A stretch of 49,102 nucleotides of DNA from Melioribacteraceae bacterium (GCA_016342755.1 JAEINS010000030.1:1-49102); one strand, 5' to 3'. Shown: positions 25,343-34,651, counted from the first letter of the stretch. Made by a program: numbers and translations. Notes: a model not told the origin generated them from the letters alone.

Positions 25343-27251
25343 GGACACATCAAGAGCACCTGTTAGCCAAAAATCACATGTTGTGGAAAAGCCCGAACAT
25401 CCAGAATATATTGGCGGAAGTATTTCTGTTGAAATAAACGAAAAGAAAGTCTCCGTACCATTGGGAACTACAATATTAGAGGCTTGCAGAGAAAATAAAA
25501 TTCACATCCCAACCTTATGCCACCATGATGACCTTTGTGTTTCCGGTGTTTGTAGAATATGTTTAGTTGAAGTTGAAGGAATGAGAACATTACAGGCCTC
25601 CTGCGCATTCCCAATTACGGCGCCAATTAAAATAAAAACAACAACACAGGCAGTTCGTAAAGCCAGAAGACACATTATTGATTTAATGTTAAGTGAGCAT
25701 TGCGGCGAATGTTATGCATGTGTTAGAAATAACAATTGCGAACTTCAATCGCTTGCAAAAGAATATGGTGTTGATTCATTTACATTTGGTCATATAAGTG
25801 AACCTAGATATGAAATCGATAATTCATCATTTTCAATAATACGAAATTCTGATAAATGTATTTTGTGTAAACGCTGTGTTAGAACATGTATAGATCTGCA
25901 GGAAGTTGGTGTGCTGGAATCGGTTAATCGTGGTGATAAAACAATGATAAGCACATTTATGGATAAACCGCTTTCGGATGTTATTTGTATTAATTGCGGA
26001 CAGTGTATAAACCGTTGTCCTACCGGCGCACTTCAGGCAAACGATCCGTCTGATCAGATTTGGAGAGATATTGAAGATCCTGCAAAACATGTTGTAATTC
26101 AGACAGCTCCGTCGCCAAGAGCAGCTATTGGCGAGGAATTTGGTTTGCCTGCCGGTCATTCTATGACTAAAGAATTAAATACTGCTCTTAAACGTATTGG
26201 TTTTGACGGCGTTTTTGATACTAATACAACAGCCGATCTTACAATTTTTGAAGAAGGAACCGAACTTATTTTAAGACTTTATAAAGCTCTAGTTGAAAAA
26301 GATGAATCAGTAGCATTACCACAATTTACCTCATGTTCTCCCGGATGGGTAAAATATCTTGAACATTTTTATCCCGAATATACAGATAATTTAAGTACAG
26401 CTAAATCGCCCCAGCAAATGTTTGGTGCATTGTTTAAAACTTTCTATGCCGATAAAATTGGTGTTGATCCTAAAGATATAGTTAGTGTAGCTGTTATGCC
26501 TTGTTCGGCGAAGAAATTTGAATGTAACCGTCCGGAGATGGATGATTCCGGATGGAAAGATGTTGACTATGGTTTAACAACCAGAGAAATGGCAAAAATG
26601 ATTAAGGAAGCCGGAATTCATTTACCAGAAATGCCTCCTTCAAATTTTGATAGTCCGTTTGGTGAAGCATCCGGAGCCGGATTAATTTTTGGCGCAACCG
26701 GTGGTGTTATGGAAGCAGCTATCCGTTCAGTTGTAGAATTTGTTACAGGCAATAAAATAGAAGATATTTTTGAGAAGGCTAACGTAATTCCCGTTAGAGG
26801 ATTTGAAGGTATTAAATATGCCGAACTTCCTTTAGGCGATGTTGTTGGTCCTGTTCCGGGAATACTTCAAAAATTAGTTCCTAACTGGGATTGGTTAAAA
26901 GGAGCAACTTTAAAAGTTGCTGTGGTTCATGGTACAGCTAATGCTAAGAAAGTAATGGATGACATAAAAGCAGGCGGTAAATTCAGCCAATGTCATTTTA
27001 TAGAATTTATGGCATGTCCTGGCGGCTGTATTGGCGGCGGCGGACAACCAATACCAACAAACGAAGAAATCCGCATGAAACGTGTAGAAGCCATTTACGC
27101 TGAAGATGAATCGCTAGAAATGCGTAAGGCGCATGATAATCCGAATGTAGTTAGACTTTATGAAGAATTTTTAACAGATGGTCCATGTGGTCATTTATCT
27201 CATAAATTATTACATACAGAATATACAAAACGCGGCAAATATATAGCATAA
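25332..27251 (+). CDS. hydA: [FeFe]-hydrogenase catalytic subunit HydA, copy 2
   Basis: Catalytic subunit of 639 residues with an extra N-terminal tail of about 30 residues. Clusters are as in copy 1: [2Fe-2S] (C63, C74, C77, C91), His-ligated [4Fe-4S] (H123, C127, C130, C136), and two ferredoxin sites (CILCKRCVRTC and CINCGQCINRC). The H-cluster motifs are L2 MPCSAKKFE (C391) and L3 EFMACPGGCIGGGGQP (C562, C566), but L1 reads TSCSPGW: the second cysteine of TSCCP is serine 336. The codon is an unambiguous TCT. By alignment this position carries an H-cluster cysteine in well-studied enzymes. GGAGG precedes the ATG. Confidence 0.94.
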   Translation: MENKDTSRAPVSQKSHVVEKPEHPEYIGGSISVEINEKKVSVPLGTTILEACRENKIHIPTLCHHDDLCVSGVCRICLVEVEGMRTLQASCAFPITAPIKIKTTTQAVRKARRHIIDLMLSEHCGECYACVRNNNCELQSLAKEYGVDSFTFGHISEPRYEIDNSSFSIIRNSDKCILCKRCVRTCIDLQEVGVLESVNRGDKTMISTFMDKPLSDVICINCGQCINRCPTGALQANDPSDQIWRDIEDPAKHVVIQTAPSPRAAIGEEFGLPAGHSMTKELNTALKRIGFDGVFDTNTTADLTIFEEGTELILRLYKALVEKDESVALPQFTSCSPGWVKYLEHFYPEYTDNLSTAKSPQQMFGALFKTFYADKIGVDPKDIVSVAVMPCSAKKFECNRPEMDDSGWKDVDYGLTTREMAKMIKEAGIHLPEMPPSNFDSPFGEASGAGLIFGATGGVMEAAIRSVVEFVTGNKIEDIFEKANVIPVRGFEGIKYAELPLGDVVGPVPGILQKLVPNWDWLKGATLKVAVVHGTANAKKVMDDIKAGGKFSQCHFIEFMACPGGCIGGGGQPIPTNEEIRMKRVEAIYAEDESLEMRKAHDNPNVVRLYEEFLTDGPCGHLSHKLLHTEYTKRGKYIA

Positions 27252-27258
27252 TATTAAT

Positions 27259-27281
27259 CCCGGAGGCATTATGCCTCTGGG
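27259..27281 (+). terminator. Hairpin after hydA2
   Basis: CCCGGAGGCA and TGCCTCTGGG pair over ten bases (one G-U) around TTA. The following sequence is TATTATATG, not a clean T-run, so it may be a partial terminator or an mRNA 3' stabiliser before the histidine kinase gene. Confidence 0.6.
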
Positions 27282-27348
27282 TATTATATGCTTTCCAAAA
27301 ACAAAAAATATTACTATTTTTAATTTAGCATAACTTAAAGGGATATTG

Positions 27349-28740
27349 ATGTTTAGAATAGTACCCGAGTGGGCTTATAATTATCAAGGATTTTGGGATG
27401 CGGTTAAGTTTAGAAATATCTGGTTTATAAAACTTAGATATTTTGCGGTTTTTTTGTTATTCTGTTTTTTAACCATAATATCCTACTATTTCTCAAATAG
27501 TATTTCTTCTTATCAGAAAAGTTTCATTCTAAAAATTATTCTTGCAATTCTATTTTACAATGTAATATTGCACTACTTTAGCGATAAAATTAAAAGTAAA
27601 CCCAAAAGATTTAATTGTCTTCATTATTCACTTCTTCAAATGGTTCTCGATCTTGCCGCACTATTATCCCTTGTTTACATAACCGGGGGAATTGAATCAC
27701 CATTTTATTTATTCTTCATTTTCCACATGATTATTGGTAGTTTAATTTTGCCTGGAAGAGTGGTTTATTTATTGGCTCTTGGCGTTATTAGCGGATATTC
27801 TCTGATGGCATTTTTACAATTTTTACAATTTTTCAATTTTATTGAAAGTCATCTAATTTCGGAATTGATACAATATAGTAAAACACCAAATATTTTATAC
27901 ATTTCATACGAACTAATTATTTTTTCATTCATGATTATCACAAGTGTTTTTCTTGCTAACCACATTGCGCATAATTTATATAAACGTGAAATGGAATTAA
28001 AACACGCGCTTGATTTAATTAAAGAAAATGAAATTGCTAAACAAAAATATATAATGGGATTAGTTCACGAAATAAAAACACCTATTTCTGCTGTACGTAC
28101 AATGCTTGATTTAATTATTGAAAATTTTCTTGGTCCGGTTTCAGATGAGGTAGGTAAAAAACTTCTGCAATCCAGGAAAAGAACTAATGAAACAATTAGT
28201 CTGATAAATAATGTTCTGAGAATATCAAAATTAAAATTGCTGGAAGATGTATCAAAAGAAAATCTTTTTCTTAAAGAACTAATTGATAACGTTATAGAAA
28301 TTATTGGTCCGGAAGCCTCTGAAAAAAATATTAAAATATCTTTAATTGAATTTGATGAGAAAGAATTTTCTGAGTTGACCGGAGACAAAATACTATTGGA
28401 ACTGGCAATTTCGAACCTGGTGAATAATGCTGTTAAATATGGCAATGACAATGGGCGTGTCATAATTGATGCAAGCAGGAATGGAGATTTTATAAATCTT
28501 AATGTCGCGGATGACGGTGTTGGTATACCGGGAGATGAGATACATAATATCTTCAATCAGTTTTATAGAGCATCAAATATTAAAAAGAAAAATAAAGAAG
28601 GTGCGGGGATGGGACTTTCAGTTGTATCTGAAATAATAAAAAGACATGGCGGAGAAATTAAAGTTGTAAGTCCATCTAAGATTGGTAATACAGATTCTCC
28701 GGGCACACAATTTACAGTAATCTTACCTATTCATTTTTAG
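27349..28740 (+). CDS. Membrane histidine kinase
   Basis: A 463-residue kinase. About six membrane helices (residues 25-205) form the input region without an obvious extracellular domain; TGGIESPFYLFF resembles the MASE-like membrane sensors of this group. HisKA has the histidine in GLVHEIKTPISAVR, the N-box is SNLVNNAVKYG, and the G boxes are DDGVGIPGDE and GAGMGLSVV. ATG 27349 is preferred over TTG 27346 because AAGGGA is well spaced. It lies 97 bases after hydA2 and may be part of the same regulatory set. Its 3' end overlaps ispE by 14 bases in convergent orientation. Confidence 0.88.
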   Translation: MFRIVPEWAYNYQGFWDAVKFRNIWFIKLRYFAVFLLFCFLTIISYYFSNSISSYQKSFILKIILAILFYNVILHYFSDKIKSKPKRFNCLHYSLLQMVLDLAALLSLVYITGGIESPFYLFFIFHMIIGSLILPGRVVYLLALGVISGYSLMAFLQFLQFFNFIESHLISELIQYSKTPNILYISYELIIFSFMIITSVFLANHIAHNLYKREMELKHALDLIKENEIAKQKYIMGLVHEIKTPISAVRTMLDLIIENFLGPVSDEVGKKLLQSRKRTNETISLINNVLRISKLKLLEDVSKENLFLKELIDNVIEIIGPEASEKNIKISLIEFDEKEFSELTGDKILLELAISNLVNNAVKYGNDNGRVIIDASRNGDFINLNVADDGVGIPGDEIHNIFNQFYRASNIKKKNKEGAGMGLSVVSEIIKRHGGEIKVVSPSKIGNTDSPGTQFTVILPIHF

Positions 28741-29569
28741 AAATAAATGAAAAATACTCTTTAGGTAATTTTGATTTAGCAAGTTCTGCTGTTTCTAAAC
28801 TATCAAAAATTCCATAAACTGTTGAACCAGTTCCGGTCATTTGTGAAAACACAGCTCCTAAATTATCCAGAATATTTTTAATCTCAGAGATTTTTGGATA
28901 TAGCCCGAAAATAGGTTTTTCAAAATCATTGATTATAACGCCGTTAAAATCTGAGTAATCACTTATTTCGGAGCTGAAAAACTTTATATAATTAAATTGA
29001 TTTTTCTTCGGGGCAATTTTAGAGAAAGCCTCTTTAGTTGAAATATGAATCCCGGGATTAACAATTAAAATTGGTTCCTTAATTTCAAAGTCGACAAGCT
29101 CAAGAACCTCACCGCGCGATTTCCCAACTGCCGGTTTAGCTTTTAAGAAAAAAGGAACGTCTGAACCTAACTCTAAAGCAAGTTCCGAAAGCTCTTGGAA
29201 ACTCAATCTGAGATGAAACATATCATTTATGGCAAGTAAAACAGCCGCAGCATCAGAACTTCCGCCGCCCATACCGGCTCCCATTGGAATATTCTTCCCA
29301 AGTTTAACGGTTACACCAAACTTCCTATTAAACCGCGTCTCAAGCAAGTGTACAGCCTTTACGCAGATATTCTCAGAGTAACTTGAAATTGAATCTTCAT
29401 TGCATGTGAAACTAAACTGATCACTCAAATTAAAATAGAGTTTATCGTGCAGATCATTTATGGGATAAAAAAAAGTTTCAAGATTATGAAATCCATCATT
29501 ACGTTTCTCAACAATATTTAAGCCTATGTTTATTTTTGCAGGTGCTTTCATTTCAATATAACGAATCAA
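28727..29569 (-). CDS. ispE: 4-diphosphocytidyl-2-C-methyl-D-erythritol kinase
   Basis: GHMP-fold kinase of the non-mevalonate isoprenoid pathway. Motifs are APAKINIGLNIVEKRNDGFH at the N-terminus, the ATP loop NIPMGAGMGGGSSDAAAVLL near residue 92, and MTGTGSTVYGIF near the C-terminus. The 280-residue length is normal. The TTG at 29569 is supported by a strong AAGGAG six bases upstream; ATG 29551 is an alternative, but 24 bases from that site. The start overlaps the end of the upstream gene by 17 bases, which suggests coupling. Confidence 0.95.
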   Translation of the reverse strand: MIRYIEMKAPAKINIGLNIVEKRNDGFHNLETFFYPINDLHDKLYFNLSDQFSFTCNEDSISSYSENICVKAVHLLETRFNRKFGVTVKLGKNIPMGAGMGGGSSDAAAVLLAINDMFHLRLSFQELSELALELGSDVPFFLKAKPAVGKSRGEVLELVDFEIKEPILIVNPGIHISTKEAFSKIAPKKNQFNYIKFFSSEISDYSDFNGVIINDFEKPIFGLYPKISEIKNILDNLGAVFSQMTGTGSTVYGIFDSLETAELAKSKLPKEYFSFISKNE

Positions 29570-30419
29570 TATAGCTCCTTAAAGTTTTAATGTGTGAAGT
29601 ATTGCTCCCGCAGCATGCTCCAACAAAATTAATATCCTTTGTGATGTAACTTTTTATCTGCTCTAGATAATTTTCTGCATCAATGCCGCATTTAATCGCG
29701 GTATCTGAATAATTTCCGCTTCCGCAATTTAAATAAAAAGATAATCTTTTGTCAGTCTGCCCGTTTAACTTTTTAAATAATTTGTCTGAGATACAATTTA
29801 CGCTTAAACAAAGCGGGTTGTATTCACTTATAAAATCAATCACCTCACGTACTAATTCACCACTTAACAATCTTAGATTGTCATCAAAAAACAAACTGAT
29901 AACAAACGGAATTTTATTTCTGGAGCAAAATTTTGAAATGATTTTTATCTCGTCAAAATGACTTTGGGTTTCATTTAAAATAAAATCACATCCATTTTCC
30001 CAAAGCAGTTCAATATGTTTTTTATGATTATATTCTAAAAGGGGATAAGCAACAATTCTTTCTTTTTGGTAACAATCTTCTGAAGGAGCATTACTGCCGG
30101 CAATCAAAATCCTTTTATCTACTATCGATTCTTTACAAATATTAACGCTTACTTTTACAAATTCCTCAATATTAATATCTTCTCCCGATTGTAATAATGC
30201 AACATGATTTGTTCTAAATGTATTTGTAGTTTTGATGTCGCATCCGGCACTAATATATTCCATATAAATAGTTTTAACCAGCTCCGGCTGTATTAAATTA
30301 GCTTTTGATGACCATAATATATCATCAATAAATCCGCCTCGCTGTTGTATTAAACTTCCGATTGCTCCGTCTACCAAAAGAGGCTTTTGGTAGTTAAGAA
30401 AAATATTATTGTAATCCAT
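29553..30419 (-). CDS. Homocysteine S-methyltransferase family protein
   Basis: A 288-residue TIM-barrel protein related to MmuM and to the homocysteine half of MetH. It opens with LLVDGAIGSLIQQRG, has TTNTFRTN near residue 60, a lone cysteine in SVNCIS near 205, and the zinc motif GACCGS near the C-terminus, so all three zinc ligands appear present. It probably moves a methyl group from S-methylmethionine, SAM or a similar donor to homocysteine. ATG 30419 is chosen over TTG 30422. There is no Shine-Dalgarno sequence. Confidence 0.85.
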   Translation of the reverse strand: MDYNNIFLNYQKPLLVDGAIGSLIQQRGGFIDDILWSSKANLIQPELVKTIYMEYISAGCDIKTTNTFRTNHVALLQSGEDINIEEFVKVSVNICKESIVDKRILIAGSNAPSEDCYQKERIVAYPLLEYNHKKHIELLWENGCDFILNETQSHFDEIKIISKFCSRNKIPFVISLFFDDNLRLLSGELVREVIDFISEYNPLCLSVNCISDKLFKKLNGQTDKRLSFYLNCGSGNYSDTAIKCGIDAENYLEQIKSYITKDINFVGACCGSNTSHIKTLRSYIDSLY

Positions 30420-30541
30420 CAAAAATACATCTTACATTTTAATATGAAAGTAATTTGAATACGAAAGAAAAAAATATTTGTATAATAGAAAGAAAAAGAA
30501 TACTTAGAATACAGTAAGAGAATAAAAAATGCAACTTGAAA

Positions 30542-30982
30542 TTATTTGGAGTTTATTCTAAATAAATGATTTTCGCAAAGATAAATTTGTAAACCCATTA
30601 AGAACAAAATAATATTCTCAAGGATTTTTATAAATCCAACTTTCTGTGCGGCATTTGTTCCGTAACATCCGCAATCAATATCCAAGCCGCGCAAAACTGA
30701 TATAAAAACTATCAGAATAAAAAAGAGCATTAATGAGTTGATGATTTTTAAGTTGTCTTTTATAGTTATTCCTAACAGTAAACATATTCCGGTTACAAGT
30801 TCAATCCAGGGGATTGTTATTGCAATAAGGTTAATTGTAAAAAGAGGGAAGAGACGATAATTATTTATACTTTCGGCAAATAACTCGGGCGAAATTATTT
30901 TTTCAATACCAGCAAAAATAAAAACAAGACTAAGTATTAAACGGGAAATTAAAACGAAATATTTATTTAATAAAATCTTCAT
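30542..30982 (-). CDS. MauE/DoxX-like membrane protein
   Basis: A 146-residue protein with four membrane helices. The signature is LILSLVFIFAGIEKIISPE at the N-terminus and a paired cysteine motif DIDCGCYG near residue 105, typical of the MauE-type branch linked to redox or disulfide handling. Its ATG at 30982 overlaps the stop of the rhodanese gene (TGATG), so the two are translationally coupled. Confidence 0.82.
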   Translation of the reverse strand: MKILLNKYFVLISRLILSLVFIFAGIEKIISPELFAESINNYRLFPLFTINLIAITIPWIELVTGICLLLGITIKDNLKIINSLMLFFILIVFISVLRGLDIDCGCYGTNAAQKVGFIKILENIILFLMGLQIYLCENHLFRINSK

Positions 30983-31491
30983 CACTTAGATTCACTTACT
31001 TCAATTGGATATCCGCTTTCAAGCCATTCAAACCAGCCGCCGACATATATGTATACATTTTTAAACCCTATATCCATTAAGCCGGATGCAAGTTTTTTAC
31101 TAAGATCACATTCTTCATCACCGCAGTAAATAACTATTAAACTATTTCTATCTAGATCACTCAAATTAGGGTTGTTGATTTCAAAATCATATGCCGGCAG
31201 ATTAATTGCACCCTGTATATGACCATCATTATAATCCCACTCATCACGGGCATCAATCAGTTTAGCTTTACCGTTTTCAAATAATTCAAACACCTGATGG
31301 GTTCGTAAAGATTTTATATTACTAACTGAGTCATTTTCAAAAATACCACTTAGTTCAGTATCATCAACCCATTCAATAATTTTAGTTTCTCTTAATAAAT
31401 CAATGCTATCGGAACGAATGTAATTATATAGAAGTCCGATTACAGACGGAACTACAATTAGCATGATTATATTTGAATATTTCTTGATCAA
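30982..31491 (-). CDS. Membrane-anchored rhodanese-like protein
   Basis: One N-terminal membrane segment (IIMLIVVPSVIGLLYNYI) is followed by a rhodanese domain with IDARDEWDYNDGHIQGAINLP and the active-site loop IVIYCGDEECDLS. The active cysteine has a second cysteine five residues on. The start is uncertain. TTG 31491 comes directly after the NFACT stop with GAAGAG upstream and gives about 169 residues; ATG 31464 is an alternative, and an upstream TTG (31539) would overlap the preceding gene by 47 bases. Together with the MauE-like gene it forms a small redox or sulfur-transfer pair, probably at the cell envelope. Confidence 0.82.
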   Translation of the reverse strand: MIKKYSNIIMLIVVPSVIGLLYNYIRSDSIDLLRETKIIEWVDDTELSGIFENDSVSNIKSLRTHQVFELFENGKAKLIDARDEWDYNDGHIQGAINLPAYDFEINNPNLSDLDRNSLIVIYCGDEECDLSKKLASGLMDIGFKNVYIYVGGWFEWLESGYPIEVSESK

Positions 31492-31492
31492 T

Positions 31493-33118
31493 TTACTCTT
31501 CAACAAAAATACAGTTTTTAGGAATTTCCGGTTTAACAAGCATTACACTTTCTTTTGTTAACAGAACTTTACCAGGCGCCATTCCTTTTTTCTTGTACAC
31601 AAACTTCGCGAATGTATAAGAAACCGGAGCAACCTTAGCGGTTTTAGCTTTGCTGTGAAACGCGGCTATTGATGCCGCACCTTTTAATATGCTTTTAGGA
31701 ACGGCTTCTTTTGTGTTTTCAATTCTTAAAACAGTATGAGAACCCGGTAATCCGCGTGCATGGAACCAGTAATCATTTTGCTTCGCAAATTTAACTGTAA
31801 GTAAATCATTACTTTTACTATCCTTGCCAACGTAAACATGATATTTATCTTCTAAAATATATTCTTTAAACTTAATGATATCTTCCATTTTTGAACTTAC
31901 TTTATTTATATCTTTAATTTTTAATTCTTCTCTTAAGCTGATTAAAATTTTTGGATCTTCACACTCATCAATTGTTTTTTTTAGCTCAAGAAATTTGTTG
32001 TAATTCCGGAGTGTTAATTTATGCAGTTCAATCGACTTTTGAAAATTTATACGCTCATTTTTTGATTTATCGAAATAGAAATCAATGTTCTGCTGAGGTG
32101 CTTTTTTAGGATCAATCTTAACACTTTCTTCTTTACCTGTTTCAAAATCGATTGGGTTTACTTCAGGTAATCCTTTTTTTAATAAGTGATAATTATTCAG
32201 GAGCAACTGACCAATCCGCTTATATTCAACTTCATTTGAGCCTAAATCTATTCTGCTTTTAAGCTGATTTAATTTACTGGAAAGTTTGTTTAATTCCTTC
32301 TCCACAAATTTCTCAACAATCTTTTTGTGATTTTGTGCGGAATCAAACCGGAATTTTTTAGATAAAAATCCGTTTAATCCGGTTGCTGCAGAATCATATT
32401 CATCAATTGCAGAATGTTTATTAAAGATTGTAAATGATTTTGGTTTTATAAAAACTTTATCATCAATTTCATCTATAAAAGTAACTAGCGGATTTGTGAA
32501 AATATCACTAATAACTTCTTTAATATTTTTTTTGAACGACTCATCTTCAGTATTATAACGGACTTTGTACTCATTAAGAATATCTTTATTGATAAACGGA
32601 TAAGCAGATTTAATTATTTGAGGTTCAAATTTATTGGTCTCAAGTTTATCAAACCCGGGATAATTAAAATCAGATGTAAACTGAATGTTTGATAATTCTT
32701 CTAATAACTCTTCCTGGTTACCAATACTTTTCTTAAAAAAACTTAGTCCGTCATTATTTTCAATTACTATATTGGTTCCGTTACCTCTTATCAAAAAATA
32801 AATATTAGAGTTTTGAAGTTCAATTTTTATTACACGGTCACTTTTAGAAATTAAGATTCCCGTTATTGTATCGGGGAAAAAATCGTTAAAAAATGCAACT
32901 GTATTTTTTTTTGCGCGATGATGTTCTTTTTTTATAGAAATAAACGGAACATTTTGATCTGCTGAAATAATCAGATGTCTATTCGGAAAATCTTCGGTTG
33001 AAATATCAAGATACAATCTATCACGCTCCTGAGTAAAAGCATTCCTAATTTTTACCCAGGGCAACAAATTATTTAATTCGACGATAATTCTATTTAAGAA
33101 AAAGTAGTTTCGAAACAT
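31493..33118 (-). CDS. rqcH: NFACT family protein (RqcH/Rqc2-like)
   Basis: A 541-residue protein with the NFACT-N, helical coiled-coil, and NFACT-R layout. The C-terminal NFACT-R domain is clear: YWFHARGLPGSHTVLR, KSILKGAASIAAFHSKA and TFAKFVYKKKGMAPGKVLL. The central region is a long coiled coil (about 280-420). Family members bind obstructed 50S subunits and add alanine tails in ribosome quality control. The N-terminal part is divergent (the usual N-terminal motif is not obvious), so the symbol is tentative. ATG 33118 has no Shine-Dalgarno. Confidence 0.85.
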   Translation of the reverse strand: MFRNYFFLNRIIVELNNLLPWVKIRNAFTQERDRLYLDISTEDFPNRHLIISADQNVPFISIKKEHHRAKKNTVAFFNDFFPDTITGILISKSDRVIKIELQNSNIYFLIRGNGTNIVIENNDGLSFFKKSIGNQEELLEELSNIQFTSDFNYPGFDKLETNKFEPQIIKSAYPFINKDILNEYKVRYNTEDESFKKNIKEVISDIFTNPLVTFIDEIDDKVFIKPKSFTIFNKHSAIDEYDSAATGLNGFLSKKFRFDSAQNHKKIVEKFVEKELNKLSSKLNQLKSRIDLGSNEVEYKRIGQLLLNNYHLLKKGLPEVNPIDFETGKEESVKIDPKKAPQQNIDFYFDKSKNERINFQKSIELHKLTLRNYNKFLELKKTIDECEDPKILISLREELKIKDINKVSSKMEDIIKFKEYILEDKYHVYVGKDSKSNDLLTVKFAKQNDYWFHARGLPGSHTVLRIENTKEAVPKSILKGAASIAAFHSKAKTAKVAPVSYTFAKFVYKKKGMAPGKVLLTKESVMLVKPEIPKNCIFVEE

Positions 33119-33350
33119 TTAAATTCTTTTTTTGAAAAATGAAATATATTAAAAGCGTGATTAAAAGGGGAGCAATCATATTTATTTCATAAAAGTATAT
33201 ATGATTAAAATGCGGCTACTACTCAGGTCTTATAACTTAAGAATTATTTAATCTATTAATATCCGACAAATGACCGTTGTCATTTACAATAAAAAGGATG
33301 GTGAGCACAAAAAAACTATACACTGATCATAATTTCCGTTCATTATAAAA

Positions 33351-33382
33351 CAGATGACATCTTTTTAAAAAGATGTCATCTG
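33351..33382 (-). terminator. Terminator of the GlmU-like gene
   Basis: A perfect 32-base inverted repeat; the half-site begins CAGATGACATC. On the minus strand it lies seven bases after the stop and is followed by TTTTATAATG. The stem sequence is reused at 34754-34782. Confidence 0.8.
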
Positions 33383-33388
33383 TTAAAA

Positions 33389-34651
33389 CTAGTTAGGCAT
33401 ACCAAGTTTTCTGCGAACTTCTCTGGTTAAGTCGAATACCTTTCTAAATAGTCTTTCATCAGCATCACTCATGTGAATACTTCTTCTGGCCATTACACGT
33501 CTGGCAACTTCAATACTGCGTTCTAAATCGTAAGTAGTTAAGGCATCTGCACCGCCCCAGCTATACGATGGTATATACTTAGAAGGGAAGCCGGCACCAA
33601 ACACGTTTGTACAAATGCCGACAATTGTACCTGTATTAAATGTTGTATTAATTGCCGATTTAGAATGATCGCCCATAAACAGACCTACAAACTGCGATTG
33701 AGTATCGATATATTCACCATCAATATTTAATCTAACGTTTCCGTAATTGTTTTTTAGGTCGCTGTTGCTAGTTCCGGCTCCAAGATTAACCCACGGACTT
33801 AAATATGAATGACCTAAAAATCCATCATGCTGTTTGTTAGAAAAGGAATGTATAATTGATTCTTCAATTTCACCGCCAACTTTACAAACTCTGCCAATAG
33901 TTGTATTATGATAAATTGTAGCACTCATTTTTATTGTTGTATTATCGCCAATATAAACAGGTCCCTGAATAGTAGCGTTTGGCAATATAGTTACGTTTTT
34001 CCCAATGTAAATAGGACCATCTTCAGCATCTAAAACAACACTAGGTTTTATAACTACACCTTCATCAATAAACATATTATCCCGATTTAGTAAATGCACG
34101 TTATCACGGATATCGCTATTAATGAGTTTTATTTTCCCCTTGGTCAGATATTTGTAATCAGTTCTTAACTGTTCACCGTTATTGTTAATCAAATCCCATG
34201 GATACTTAACAATATTAACAACAACTTCTTCTCTGGGAAGAAAATCGAAATCGGAGTTAGTAAAAACATCATTTAAATTTCTTTTAATTACTTCTAGTTT
34301 TTCTCCACTCATTCTGGCGGCAACAATAATATCTCCACAGAAATAAACCTTGTCTTCACCTTGCAGCGGAATTTTTTTATTGAAATTTTCATCAACAATA
34401 ACCTGCCCGTTTATAAATAGGCATGATTCTGTATCAAGATGATTTACATGCAGACTAGGGTTTTTTTCTTTCAGATAATCGCCCAGGTAGCCTCTGCAAT
34501 GTAAATTAACTTTTGCGTCAGGATAAGCATTTGTGATTTTTTTTCTTAGTCTGAGAATACCGCACTTTAGATCGTAAACTGGTCTAAAGTAAACAAGCGG
34601 CAGTAATTTCGTGTAACTAATTCCCTCAAATAAACATATGTCTGTTACCAT
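33389..34651 (-). CDS. GlmU-related sugar nucleotidyltransferase
   Basis: About 420 residues. The N-terminal part is a reduced nucleotidyltransferase-like region (FRPVYDLKCGILRLRKKI). The C-terminal part is a left-handed beta-helix of hexapeptide repeats (VVLDAEDGPIYIGKNVTILP, ATIQGPVYIGDNTTIK), with the GlmU-related blocks LGAGTSNSDLKNNYG and FMGDHSKSAINTTFNTG. This family is common in Bacteroidota and is thought to act on an amino-sugar phosphate. The neighbouring nagB supports amino-sugar metabolism. ATG 34651 is preferred over TTG 34663 because GGGAG is then spaced five bases before the start. Confidence 0.84.
   Translation of the reverse strand: MVTDICLFEGISYTKLLPLVYFRPVYDLKCGILRLRKKITNAYPDAKVNLHCRGYLGDYLKEKNPSLHVNHLDTESCLFINGQVIVDENFNKKIPLQGEDKVYFCGDIIVAARMSGEKLEVIKRNLNDVFTNSDFDFLPREEVVVNIVKYPWDLINNNGEQLRTDYKYLTKGKIKLINSDIRDNVHLLNRDNMFIDEGVVIKPSVVLDAEDGPIYIGKNVTILPNATIQGPVYIGDNTTIKMSATIYHNTTIGRVCKVGGEIEESIIHSFSNKQHDGFLGHSYLSPWVNLGAGTSNSDLKNNYGNVRLNIDGEYIDTQSQFVGLFMGDHSKSAINTTFNTGTIVGICTNVFGAGFPSKYIPSYSWGGADALTTYDLERSIEVARRVMARRSIHMSDADERLFRKVFDLTREVRRKLGMPN

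Noticed and set aside
33298-33348. Sixteen-codon open frame with AAAAGG before the GlmU-like terminator, plus the small hairpin AAATGAC/GTCATTT at 33268-33285
   Set aside because: Too short, no recognisable peptide, and the following hairpin has its T-run on the other strand; probably chance.
33119-33350. Intergenic stretch between NFACT and GlmU-like genes
   Set aside because: No gene or conserved structure could be supported beyond the terminator at its end.
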